Shown here: positions 26,038-34,493 of the stretch, piece after piece
How positions within the stretch are numbered: the first letter of the stretch is position 1
How the letters are laid out: the number at the start of each line of letters is the position of its first letter
Assembly (NCBI RefSeq): GCF_902652685.1
Contig: NZ_CACRUY010000051.1
Location: 1 to 35,301 of the forward strand
From: Mycobacterium sp. Marseille-P9652
Lineage (GTDB): Bacteria; Actinomycetota; Actinomycetes; Mycobacteriales; Mycobacteriaceae
Direction: 5' to 3'
DNA: 35,301 nt
The notes under the pieces: model-generated
What the model was told of the DNA's origin: nothing
Seen by the model: only the letters and a program-made list of their open reading frames with translations
Database searches by the model: none
Translations under genes and position numbers: made by a program

Positions 26038-28656
26038 CTAGCGGCACTCACCCGGCCCGGATCTCACGATCGACGCCAGTTCCTCGCGTGACTGCGCCCC
26101 CACCCGCTGGCACGCCCGGTACACATGGCCCTCCACGGTGCGCACGGACATCACCAGCCTCTCGGCTATTTCGCGGTTGGACAGGCCGGCCACCACGAGT
26201 TCGACGACATCGCGTTGACGGCCGGACAGCTTGATACCGGCCGGGGTGCGCAGCGCCGGAGTGCACAGGCCGCCGCACTGGTCGGCCAATTCCTTCGCCA
26301 GCGCCGCGGCATACAGCCCGCGCCGATGCTGCTGAGCGGCGTCGAACGCGACGGACGCCTGCGCGGCCGCGTCGGCCGCCGCGACCCGATCCCCCATGTC
26401 CCGGTACTGCGCCGAGGCGGCCAGCAGACCCGCGCCGTCAGTGGAAGACAGCGAAACCGTATGCGCGGCAACGGCCTCAGCCAGCGGCAGCGACAACTCC
26501 TCGGCCAGCTGGCGGGCCCGCCCCGCCTGCGAGGCGTCACCCCACTGGGCCGCGGCCTGGATGCAAGCGAGCTCGTGGGTGGGCTGGTCCCTGTCCCGGG
26601 CGAGCCCGGCGGCCCGCTGCGCCGTCGCCACCGCCTCCCCCAGCCGGCCGCTTGCCGCCATCGCCCAGCCCTCGGCCAGCGACAGGGCGGTATCCATGAA
26701 CAGGAAGTCGGGTGGCACACTCGAACGCGCCTGGGCCACAGCGTCGTTGGCCTCGACGGCCTGCCCGAGCTTGGCGTGGGCCTCGGCCAGCGCGAAGTAG
26801 CTCGCCGGACGCAACCCCGTTGTGATCGCGTGCATGTGCACCCCGGCGTGCGCCTCATGCACCAGCCGGGCGGCCTCGCCGACTGCGCCGCGGGCCAGTT
26901 CGGCGTTGCCCAGCAGGAGGGCGAGATTCGCATACGCCAGGCCGGGAAGGTCGCGCGCCGAGTCTGCCACTTGTCGTGCGGTGGTGACGAATTCGTCGAT
27001 GCGACCGGTCAGCCGGCACGCGCGTCCGTACACGGCCCCGAACCAGAACCGCATGTGGGACGCCTCAAACGACGTGGTGGCGCGTCGCAGCGCCTGCCCG
27101 GCCACGTCCGCCAGCTCGTCGACCTGCCCCAACGCCCCCATGGCCATGATCCAGGCGAGCGAGGCCATCATGACGTGAAAGTCGGGCAGAGCCTTGAAAT
27201 TCAAGGCGTTTCGGGCGTTCTCGGCGGCGAGCCGGCAGCGCGCCGAGACGGCGTCCAGGCAGGCCTGAACCGCGAGGCGCTCCGCCACCTGAGCCGGGCT
27301 TTCGGCCCCGGAAGCGAGACCTTCGAGTAGTGCCGCCGCCTCCCGGGGCTTGCCAAGCATCCAGGCCAAGTTGGCCGCCCGCACCGTCGCCCAGTGATGC
27401 CGGTCGGGCGGGGCGGCGTCGACGATGTTGCGCAGCGCCGCCTCGGCCTGTTCGCCGCGTCCGAGCAACACGAGGTTCATGGCCCGCACCCCGGCGGCTC
27501 CGGGCGCCCCCGCGTCAGCCGCCGCCGTGGCCAGCCGGTCGGCCAGATCCAGGTCGAGCAGCGCCATCGCGTGCCGCGCCGCCTCCAGGTACAGCGCGGG
27601 CTCGGGGCCGAGGTCGGAGTCGAGGCGCAGCAACGCCCGGCGGACCGTGGCCTGCAGGTCGACGTCAGCGGTCTGCGCCAACCGCGTCGCCAGCCTGCCC
27701 CGGATCGCCGAGAGGTTGATCTCGCCCGCGGCGGCGCGGCGAAGCTCCCCGAACAGCGGGTGCGCCAGCCTGGCCAGTAGCCCGCCCCCGACCCGTTCCA
27801 CGCTCACCAGGCCCAATTTCTCCGCGTCGGCCAGGTCGCGGCGGCGCACCAGATCGCAGAGCACGTCGACGTCCAGCGGCTCACACTGCGAGAGCGTGTC
27901 GACGACCAGCGTCACGCCCGGGCTGAGCCGACCCATTTGGCGTGCGAGCGTGTCGGAAAGGCTCGCCGAGACGGCGACGTCCCCCTCCCACATCCACACC
28001 CCGGCCACTTCCCGCATCCGCCCCGCCGCTACCTGATCGCTCAGCAGTTGTTGCAGGAACAGGGTGTTGCCGCCGGTCAGCTTTCGGAAGCGGGCGGCGC
28101 TGCGCGAATCCACCGGACCGCCCAGCGCGCTCTCGATCACCTCGCGCGTTCCGGTCGCCGAAAGCGGTTCCAGGTCAAGGCGAACCAGCAACCCGTCCTT
28201 CCATAAGCTCGTGATGGCGTCGGGTTCGGCACCGCCGGTGCGCAGCGTGACCACCATCCGGACCCCGCCCGACTGGGCCAGCTGATGAACGACGAAGGCC
28301 GACAACCCGTCCAGGAGATGCGCGTCGTCCACCCCTACCACCACGCGACCCTGACGCTGTTTGGCGACGAACGAATTGATCACGCGCCGAACATTGGTCA
28401 GGGGATCCGACATCTCGCCGAGCAGGCCGATGAATGCCCCCAACGGCAGAGCACTCGCCGACTCGGTGCCGACGATCCACTTCGTCCGCTCACCTGACGC
28501 CTCCGCGCGCCGCAAGGCTTGACGGGCGAGCCAGGTCTTGCCCACACCGGGGGCTCCCGCAATCACCACACCCGAGTGGTTCCCGGCACCGCTCAGGGCG
28601 CGGCGAATGATCCCCAATTCGCTGTCGCGCCCGGTCAGCGGCTCGGCGCCGATCAC
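26038..28656 (-). CDS. Large ATP-binding LuxR-family regulator (LAL/MalT type)
   Basis: This 872-residue regulator has an N-terminal AAA/NB-ARC-like ATPase with Walker A GAPGVGKT (34-41) and Walker B VVVGVDDAHLL. A long helical, TPR-like middle region follows, and a C-terminal LuxR helix-turn-helix occupies the last 65 residues (LSGRQRDVVELVVAGLSNREIAERL, TVEGHVYRACQRVG). Such proteins act as ATP-dependent transcription activators. The GTG at 28656 is preferred over the ATG at 28695 because TATAGT lies exactly 6 bases upstream, giving a leaderless transcript. It diverges from the FAD oxidoreductase over a 145-base gap with a perfect palindrome and may control that gene and the cyclase behind it. 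Confidence 0.9.
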   Translation of the reverse strand: MIGAEPLTGRDSELGIIRRALSGAGNHSGVVIAGAPGVGKTWLARQALRRAEASGERTKWIVGTESASALPLGAFIGLLGEMSDPLTNVRRVINSFVAKQRQGRVVVGVDDAHLLDGLSAFVVHQLAQSGGVRMVVTLRTGGAEPDAITSLWKDGLLVRLDLEPLSATGTREVIESALGGPVDSRSAARFRKLTGGNTLFLQQLLSDQVAAGRMREVAGVWMWEGDVAVSASLSDTLARQMGRLSPGVTLVVDTLSQCEPLDVDVLCDLVRRRDLADAEKLGLVSVERVGGGLLARLAHPLFGELRRAAAGEINLSAIRGRLATRLAQTADVDLQATVRRALLRLDSDLGPEPALYLEAARHAMALLDLDLADRLATAAADAGAPGAAGVRAMNLVLLGRGEQAEAALRNIVDAAPPDRHHWATVRAANLAWMLGKPREAAALLEGLASGAESPAQVAERLAVQACLDAVSARCRLAAENARNALNFKALPDFHVMMASLAWIMAMGALGQVDELADVAGQALRRATTSFEASHMRFWFGAVYGRACRLTGRIDEFVTTARQVADSARDLPGLAYANLALLLGNAELARGAVGEAARLVHEAHAGVHMHAITTGLRPASYFALAEAHAKLGQAVEANDAVAQARSSVPPDFLFMDTALSLAEGWAMAASGRLGEAVATAQRAAGLARDRDQPTHELACIQAAAQWGDASQAGRARQLAEELSLPLAEAVAAHTVSLSSTDGAGLLAASAQYRDMGDRVAAADAAAQASVAFDAAQQHRRGLYAAALAKELADQCGGLCTPALRTPAGIKLSGRQRDVVELVVAGLSNREIAERLVMSVRTVEGHVYRACQRVGAQSREELASIVRSGPGECR

Positions 28657-28662
28657 TCGGCG

Positions 28663-28668
28663 ACTATA
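28663..28668 (-). promoter_or_regulatory. Leaderless -10 element of the LuxR-family gene
   Basis: TATAGT, a good TANNNT match, ends 6 bases before the GTG at 28656. That spacing puts the transcription start on the G of the start codon. No ribosome binding site is present. Confidence 0.65.
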
Positions 28669-28715
28669 ACTTTGCGGCGGCGCCGTGCGGCACATTTGCC
28701 GGCGTTTTCGTCATT

Positions 28716-28731
28716 GCGTAGTCCACTACGC
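28716..28731. promoter_or_regulatory. Palindromic operator candidate in divergent promoter region
   Basis: GCGTAGT-CC-ACTACGC is a perfect 7-bp inverted repeat with a 2-bp spacer. It lies about 60 bases before the LuxR-family start and 70 bases before the FAD oxidoreductase start. TACGCT at 28727-28732 overlaps it and could be the rightward -10, so a bound dimer would block that promoter. The size is typical of TetR- or GntR-type sites. Confidence 0.6.
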
Positions 28732-28801
28732 TACCGACTCCCGTTGCCGGCCGTGAGGATCGCTTTCGTCGGAGAAGCGCGCTTGACGAAGGCGGTGGGC
28801 G

Positions 28802-30244
28802 ATGACACTCGGGACCAAGGTCGGTGACCACGCGGTGGTGTTGGGGGCGAGCATGGCCGGCCTGCTGGCCGCGCGGTCGCTCGCCGACGCGTTCGAGAGG
28901 GTCACGGTGGTGGAACGCGACCCGCTGCCGGACGGCTACGGCGATCGCCGCGGTGTGCCGCAGGGCCGGCACCTGCACGCACTGTTGCCCCGGGGCGCCC
29001 AGGTGGTCGAAGGATTCTTCCCCGGCGTCCTCGAAGATCTGGTCCGCGACGGCGCGCAGTACTTCGACGGGAGCGACCTGTCACGGCTGCACTACAACGT
29101 TGGCGGGCACCTGCTGGCGCGCACGGGCAGCGCCCCCTCGTTCTCGGCCTACTGCGCGACACGGCCGTTCCTGGAGGGCCATGTCCGCAGGCGGGTGCGC
29201 GGCATCGCCAATGTCACCATGCTGGACGAGCACGACGTCGTGGCGCTGACGTCGACCCCCGACAACCGGCGCGTCACGGGCGCGCGGGTGCTGAGCCGCC
29301 GCACCGGCGAGTGCACCACGCTCGGCGCCGATTTGGTCGTCGACGCCACCGGCCGTGCCGCACGGACCCCGGCATGGCTGGAGGGCCTGGGGTACGGGCG
29401 GCCGCAGGAGGACCGCGTCGTCGTGCACCTGACCTACGCGAGCCAGCGGCTGCGCATGACGACGGACCCGCCGCACGAGTTGGGTTTCCTCGTCGGCGTG
29501 GTGCCGGGAAGGCCCCGCGGGGCCGGCCTGCTGCACTGCGAGAACGACACGTGGCTGTTCACGGCGATCGGCATCGCCGGCCACGAGGCCGCCGGCGACC
29601 TCGCCGCCATGTGCGAGTTCGTGGAGGACTGCGCACCCGCCGAACTGCTCGACGCGGTACGCCGGGCCGAACCCGTCGGCGAGCCGGTCCGGCACAAGAT
29701 GCCGTGCAGCCGATGGCGCCGTTACGACAAGCTGCGCCGCTTCCCGGTCGGCCTGCTGGTCACCGGTGATGCGATCTGTAGCTTCGACCCGATCTACGGC
29801 CAGGGCATGACGGTGGCCGCGCTCGAGGCCCTGGTGCTACGCGACTGCCTGTCCTGCGGCACCGACGATTTGGCTCGGCGGTTCTTCCGCGCCGCCGCCG
29901 CACCGATCCGACAGGCGTGGCAGCTGGGCGCCAACCCCGACCTCGCCCTGCCCGAGATCGAGGGCACGCCGTCGCTGACCTCGCGACTGCTTAACGGGTA
30001 CGTCGAACGCGTTCTGGCCGCGGCGGAATCCGACACGGTGGTCGTCGATCAGTTCACCAGGGTGACGGCGCTGCTCGACCCCGCGTCCCGGTTGATACAC
30101 CCAGCGATGATCTGGCGAGTTGCCCGCGCCAACCTCCGTAAGCGTCGAGAGGGGCGGATGGGCGTGACCTCGGATCCGACCGTCGTGCCGACGGCCCGGT
30201 CGGCCGACCCGCTGGACGCCGATAGCGCCGTGTTGAACTCGTAA
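28802..30244 (+). CDS. FAD-dependent oxidoreductase / monooxygenase-like
   Basis: This 480-residue flavoprotein has an N-terminal Rossmann fold (VVLGASMAGLLAARSL, residues 12-27) and an acidic strand end (VTVVERDPLPD). A second FAD motif (VTGDAICSFDPIYGQGMTVA) places it with aromatic hydroxylases, epoxidases and geranylgeranyl-reductase-like enzymes. The halogenase motifs WxWxIP and Fx.Px.Sx.G are not matched. No membrane segment is obvious. The ATG has AAGG 8 bases upstream. It starts a likely two-gene operon with the cyclase, which begins 18 bases after its stop, and diverges from the LuxR-family gene. The substrate is unknown. Confidence 0.82.
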   Translation: MTLGTKVGDHAVVLGASMAGLLAARSLADAFERVTVVERDPLPDGYGDRRGVPQGRHLHALLPRGAQVVEGFFPGVLEDLVRDGAQYFDGSDLSRLHYNVGGHLLARTGSAPSFSAYCATRPFLEGHVRRRVRGIANVTMLDEHDVVALTSTPDNRRVTGARVLSRRTGECTTLGADLVVDATGRAARTPAWLEGLGYGRPQEDRVVVHLTYASQRLRMTTDPPHELGFLVGVVPGRPRGAGLLHCENDTWLFTAIGIAGHEAAGDLAAMCEFVEDCAPAELLDAVRRAEPVGEPVRHKMPCSRWRRYDKLRRFPVGLLVTGDAICSFDPIYGQGMTVAALEALVLRDCLSCGTDDLARRFFRAAAAPIRQAWQLGANPDLALPEIEGTPSLTSRLLNGYVERVLAAAESDTVVVDQFTRVTALLDPASRLIHPAMIWRVARANLRKRREGRMGVTSDPTVVPTARSADPLDADSAVLNS

Positions 30245-30262
30245 GCACCCTATTGTTAGCCC

Positions 30263-33200
30263 ATGACGGCCGCGTTGGCCTGCACGAAGTGCGCCGCAGA
30301 GCTGCGGCCCACCGCAAAGTTCTGCGACGAGTGCGGCACGCCTACCGAGGTGCCCGGCGCGCCGGCCGAATACAAGCAAGTCACCGTCCTGTTCGCCGAC
30401 GTGGTGCACTCGATGGACATCGCCTCCGCGGTGGGTGCCGAGCGGTTGCGCGAGATCATGGGCGAGCTGGTGAAGCGTGCGGCGTCCGTGGTGCGGCGCT
30501 ACAGCGGGACGGTGGACAAGTTCACCGGTGACGGCATCATGGCGGTGTTCGGCGCGCCGGTTGCGCTGGAGGACCACGCCGTGCGGGCGTGTCTCGCGGC
30601 GCTGGGCATCCAGGAGCAGGTCACCCGTCTGGCCACAGAGGTCGAGCACCGCGACGGTGTCGAGCTGCGGCTGCGGGTAGGACTCAACTCGGGACAGGTG
30701 ATCGCCGGTGAAATCGGCTCCGCGGCAATGGGTTACACCGCCATCGGCGAGCAGGTGGGCATGGCGCAGCGGATGGAGTCGGTCGCACCACCGGGCGGGG
30801 TGATGCTCAGCGACTCCACCGCACGGCTGGTCGAGGGCACCGCGATGCTGGGCGAGCGGCAACTGGTGCGAATCAAAGGCGCCGATAACCCAGTGCCGGC
30901 GCGGCGGCTGCTGAGCCTGGCCGCCGGACGAACAGGTGTCTCGCACTCGACGTTGGTCGGTCGAGACTGGGAATTGGCGACGCTTGCCGCGATGCTGGAC
31001 CGCTCGACGGGTGGACGCGGCTCGGTGGTGGCGGTGGTCGGCCCTCCCGGCATCGGCAAGACCCGGCTGACGGATGAAGCGGTGAGAATCGCGGGAAGCC
31101 GCGGGGTCGAGGTGTATTCCGCCTTCTGTGAATCGCACGCCACCGACGTCCCGTTCCATGCGGTGGCGCGGCTGCTGCGGGTGACCGGTCGACTCGGCGG
31201 TCTCGACGATCACACGGCGCGAGCACATTTGCGGGCACAATTTCCCGACGCAGATCCGCAGGACCTGCTGCTACTTGATGACCTGTTGGGCATCGCCGAC
31301 GCCAATGTGGAGTTGCCCAAAATCGACCCCGACGCTCGGCGCCGCCGGCTGACCGCGCTGCTCAACTCGGTTCAGCTGGCCCGCACCGAGCCAGCGTTAT
31401 TCGTGGTCGAGGACGCCCACTGGATCGACGAGGTCAGCGAATCTATGATCGCGGACTTCCTCGCGGTCATCCCGCGGACCCCCTCGTTGGTGCTGATCAC
31501 CTTTCGCCCCGAGTACCACGGGGCGCTGGGGCGCGTCGCCGGGGCACAGACGATCGCCCTGGCGCCGCTAAGTGACGGTGAAACCTCAACGCTGGTCGCC
31601 GAGCTGCTGGGGTCCGACCCGTCCGTTGGCCCGATCGGCGAGATGATCGCCGGCCGCGCGGCCGGAAATCCGTTCTTCGCCGAGGAGATCACGCGCGACC
31701 TCGCCGAACGCGGCGTGCTCATCGGCGAGCTCGGGAACTACGCCTGCCGCACCAACGCGGCCGAGGTCAACGTGCCCGCCACGCTGCACGCAACGATCGC
31801 CGCGCGCATTGACCGGCTCAGCGCGCCGGCCAAACACACGCTCGCGGCCGCGGCCGTCATCGGCTCCCGCTTCGGTCCCGATCTGCTTTCCGCCCTCGAA
31901 GTCGACCCCGCCATCGACGAACTCATCGCGGGCGACCTCGTCGACCAGGTTCGGTTCAAGCCAATCGCCGAATACGCCTTCCGCCACCCGCTAATCCGCA
32001 CGGTCGCCTACGAATCGCAACTGAAGGCAGATCGCGCGCGCCTGCATCGTCGGCTGGCCGCCGCGATCGAGGCCCGCGCGCCGGAGGCGACGGATCAGAA
32101 CGCAGCATTGATCGCCGAACACCTCGAGGCCGCCGGAGATCTCGCCCCCGCCTACAGCTGGCACATGCGCGCGGCGACCTGGGCGACCAACCGCGACATC
32201 ACCGCGGCGCGACTGAGCTGGGAGCGCGCCACGCGGATCGCCGACGCCCTGCCAGCCGATGATCCCGAGCGGCCGACCATGCGCATCGCGCCGCGTACTC
32301 TGCTGTGCGGGACGGCATTTCGAGTAAGTGAAAAAAATGCAGGCGCCCAGTTCGAAGAACTGCGGGAATTATGCGCGGCAGTTGGGGACAAGGAATCACT
32401 GGCCATCGGCATGGCTGGTCTTGTAGCGGATCACACATTTCGAGGCCGCATGCGTGAGGCGTCGCTGCTGGCATCCGAGGTCTGGGCCCTTGCTGAGTCG
32501 ATCGGTGATCCGACCCTGACGGTGGGGCTGTCTTTCCCGGTGGTGTTCGCCAAGATGGAAAGCGGTGAGTGGTCTTCCGCGATGCGGTGGTCCGAGCGGA
32601 CTATCACCCTGGCAGACGGGGAACCGTCAAAAGGAAATATTATTTTCGGGTCCCCGTTGGCCGCCGCTCTGGCGACGCGTGCCCTGGCCGGAACTTTCTT
32701 GGGGGGTAGCGGATGGCGCGACGACCAGCGGTGCGCACTGACCATGGCCCGCAGTGCCGACCCGACGGCCTACGCCACTGCGATCGGCTGGGTGTATAAC
32801 CCGTCGATAGCGCTCGGCGTCCTGAGACCCGACGACCATGCGATCGACGAGACGGAAGAAGCCATCAGGATCGCGCAGCGATCCGGCGACGATTTCGGGT
32901 TGGCTCTCGCAGGGTTGACGCTCGGCGATGCCTTGGTGCACCGCACGTCGTTTGCGGATCGCATCCGTGGCGAGAAGGTGCTGACCGAGATAAGCGACCT
33001 GCTGCGGCGGCAGGGCCAAAACCTCGGCGAGTTGCCGATCATCAACGTGTACCTGGCGCGCGAGCGAGTTAGGTGCGGAGATCACGATGAGGCGTTACCG
33101 CTTATGCGGGCCGCCGTCGATGAGCTGGTTCGTGCCGGACAACTGCTTGGGTGGGGCATCCCTGCGACGGGCGTTCTGGTCGAGTCGCTGCTCGACCGAG

Positions 33201-33430
33201 GGGGCGCTGATGATGTGGTAGAGGCCGACGCCGCCATCGAGAGGTTAGCCGCCGCCCCGTTCGAAGGGGTATTGGTGATGCGAAACATCTGGCTGCTTCG
33301 ACTGCGCGCCTTGCTGGCCCGGTCGCGCGGCGATGATATTGCCTATGCCGAGTTCCGGGATCGCTACCGCGACCTAGCGAAATCGCTTGGTTTCGAGGGC
33401 CATATCGCCTGGGCCGACGCCATGCCCTAA
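30263..33430 (+). CDS. Zinc-ribbon / class III cyclase / AAA ATPase / TPR signalling protein
   Basis: This 1055-residue protein contains a zinc ribbon (Cys7, Cys10, Cys21, Cys24), a class III nucleotide cyclase domain (about 36-215), an AAA-type ATPase (Walker A GPPGIGKT, 260-267; VVEDAHWID) and a long C-terminal TPR-like helical region. In the cyclase, metal Asp46 and Asp90 and Lys86 are kept. The segment usually read as GDTVNxAxR is GEQVGMAQR, so the adenine-recognising Asp is Glu163 and the transition-state Asn is Gly166, while Arg170 is kept. Cyclase activity may therefore be weak, altered or lost. There is no DNA-binding domain. Its stop codon overlaps the convergent glycerophosphodiesterase stop by four bases. 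Confidence 0.88.
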   Translation: MTAALACTKCAAELRPTAKFCDECGTPTEVPGAPAEYKQVTVLFADVVHSMDIASAVGAERLREIMGELVKRAASVVRRYSGTVDKFTGDGIMAVFGAPVALEDHAVRACLAALGIQEQVTRLATEVEHRDGVELRLRVGLNSGQVIAGEIGSAAMGYTAIGEQVGMAQRMESVAPPGGVMLSDSTARLVEGTAMLGERQLVRIKGADNPVPARRLLSLAAGRTGVSHSTLVGRDWELATLAAMLDRSTGGRGSVVAVVGPPGIGKTRLTDEAVRIAGSRGVEVYSAFCESHATDVPFHAVARLLRVTGRLGGLDDHTARAHLRAQFPDADPQDLLLLDDLLGIADANVELPKIDPDARRRRLTALLNSVQLARTEPALFVVEDAHWIDEVSESMIADFLAVIPRTPSLVLITFRPEYHGALGRVAGAQTIALAPLSDGETSTLVAELLGSDPSVGPIGEMIAGRAAGNPFFAEEITRDLAERGVLIGELGNYACRTNAAEVNVPATLHATIAARIDRLSAPAKHTLAAAAVIGSRFGPDLLSALEVDPAIDELIAGDLVDQVRFKPIAEYAFRHPLIRTVAYESQLKADRARLHRRLAAAIEARAPEATDQNAALIAEHLEAAGDLAPAYSWHMRAATWATNRDITAARLSWERATRIADALPADDPERPTMRIAPRTLLCGTAFRVSEKNAGAQFEELRELCAAVGDKESLAIGMAGLVADHTFRGRMREASLLASEVWALAESIGDPTLTVGLSFPVVFAKMESGEWSSAMRWSERTITLADGEPSKGNIIFGSPLAAALATRALAGTFLGGSGWRDDQRCALTMARSADPTAYATAIGWVYNPSIALGVLRPDDHAIDETEEAIRIAQRSGDDFGLALAGLTLGDALVHRTSFADRIRGEKVLTEISDLLRRQGQNLGELPIINVYLARERVRCGDHDEALPLMRAAVDELVRAGQLLGWGIPATGVLVESLLDRGGADDVVEADAAIERLAAAPFEGVLVMRNIWLLRLRALLARSRGDDIAYAEFRDRYRDLAKSLGFEGHIAWADAMP

Positions 33431-34374
33431 CGGTGGTTGGCGGGCGGCAGCGGCAGCCCGAGTTCACCCATCACCCGGCGCAGCAGTGTCGGATAGTCCG
33501 TGATTATTCCGTCGACGCCGTAGCCGATCTGCTCGCGCATGTCCCCCGCGTCGTCGACGGTCCACGGAATCACCTTGAGTCCCAACCAATGTGCGCGATC
33601 CACATAGGATTTGCCGTCGACGAGGGTGTACCTGGGTGAGACGATATCGGCGCCAATGATCTTGGCTCCGACCATGGGATCGCCGATGATCGCCGCGTTC
33701 TCGCCAGCCAGCCAGGGCGAGCCGGCCGCCCATGTCTGCTCGTTGTACAACGCCACCAACGGAATCGACGGCTCGGCGCGGCGCACCATCGGCAGGGTTC
33801 GCCAGTCGAAGCTCTGGATCTCGACGCGGTCCGCCTTGGCCGCCGCCCTGACCGCGGCGAGGATCATGTCGACGAACTCCTGCGGCCCGGCGGAGTCGCC
33901 CGGGTGATCGGCCTCCACCTTGGTCTCGATGTTATAGCGGACGTCCGCGTGATAGGAGTCCGCGAGCGCGAACACCTCCGGCAGCGCCGCTATCCTATTG
34001 CCGCGCACCACTTCCGCGTCGGGAAACTCGGCGAGCCGCTTCCCGCAGTCGAGGGTGCGGATCTGCACCTGAGTCAGCTCGTGAACGAGCTTGCCGACGT
34101 AGGGAAACTGCGGGTCGCCCGGAAACGCGGGTGCGGTATCGCTGCACTTCTCGGCCTGGATCCTCGGGTCGTGCCACACCAGCGGCTGGCCGTCCTTGGT
34201 GATGACGATGTCGAGTTCCAAAGTGCTGACGCCCAATTCGAGCGACTTGGCGAACGCACGCAGGGACTCCTCGGTCGTCTCGCCGCGCCCGCCGCGATGA
34301 GCCTGCAGGTCGAACTCCGGCGCCTGCGCGGAGGCCACCGGGGCGACCCCCACCGCGAGCCACGCGGCCAGCAA
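33427..34374 (-). CDS. Secreted glycerophosphodiester phosphodiesterase
   Basis: The mature protein has the GDPD signature: AHRGG near the start, ESLRAFAKSLELGVSTLELDI with the metal Glu and Asp, and LVWHD. It is expected to hydrolyse glycerophosphodiesters to glycerol-3-phosphate and an alcohol outside the membrane. A hydrophobic stretch ending in VASAQA looks like a signal peptide. The start is uncertain. The best candidate is the TTG at 34374, which gives a signal sequence with no positive charge; upstream in frame there is no ATG, GTG or TTG before the adjacent palindromic element. The native 5' end may have been lost or replaced when that element arose. In M. tuberculosis I do not recall a GDPD gene here. 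Confidence 0.8.
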   Translation of the reverse strand: MLAAWLAVGVAPVASAQAPEFDLQAHRGGRGETTEESLRAFAKSLELGVSTLELDIVITKDGQPLVWHDPRIQAEKCSDTAPAFPGDPQFPYVGKLVHELTQVQIRTLDCGKRLAEFPDAEVVRGNRIAALPEVFALADSYHADVRYNIETKVEADHPGDSAGPQEFVDMILAAVRAAAKADRVEIQSFDWRTLPMVRRAEPSIPLVALYNEQTWAAGSPWLAGENAAIIGDPMVGAKIIGADIVSPRYTLVDGKSYVDRAHWLGLKVIPWTVDDAGDMREQIGYGVDGIITDYPTLLRRVMGELGLPLPPANHR

Positions 34375-34376
34375 CT

Positions 34377-34436
34377 GCGAGCAGACGCAAAAGCGCCAAT
34401 TTCCCCGGCGTGTCGCGCGCTTTTGCGTCTGCTCGC
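34377..34436. repeat. Perfect 20-bp inverted repeat element
   Basis: GCGAGCAGACGCAAAAGCGC (34377-34396) and its exact complement (34417-34436) flank a 20-base spacer. The element lies immediately before the only available start codon of the glycerophosphodiesterase gene and can form a very stable hairpin. Perfect arms of this length are not needed for termination, so it may be a dispersed palindromic or MITE-like element; similar motifs seem familiar from other mycobacterial intergenic regions. Confidence 0.85.
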
Positions 34437-34482
34437 GAGAGGATGGTGCGCCCAGCCCGCGAGAGAATGGCGCCCACAGCCC
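34435..34482. repeat. Tandem imperfect direct repeat, 2 x 24 bp
   Basis: The 24-base units at 34435-34458 and 34459-34482 agree at 20 of 24 positions. They follow the 20-bp palindrome with a 2-base overlap and fill most of the gap to rlmB, so palindrome and repeats appear to form one structured intergenic element. Confidence 0.75.
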
Positions 34483-34493
34483 GGCCAGGGGAG

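Noticed and set aside
28802-30244. Second halogenase
   Set aside because: The protein shares the flavin fold but lacks WxWxIP and Fx.Px.Sx.G, and is about 10 kb from the PKS on the other strand.
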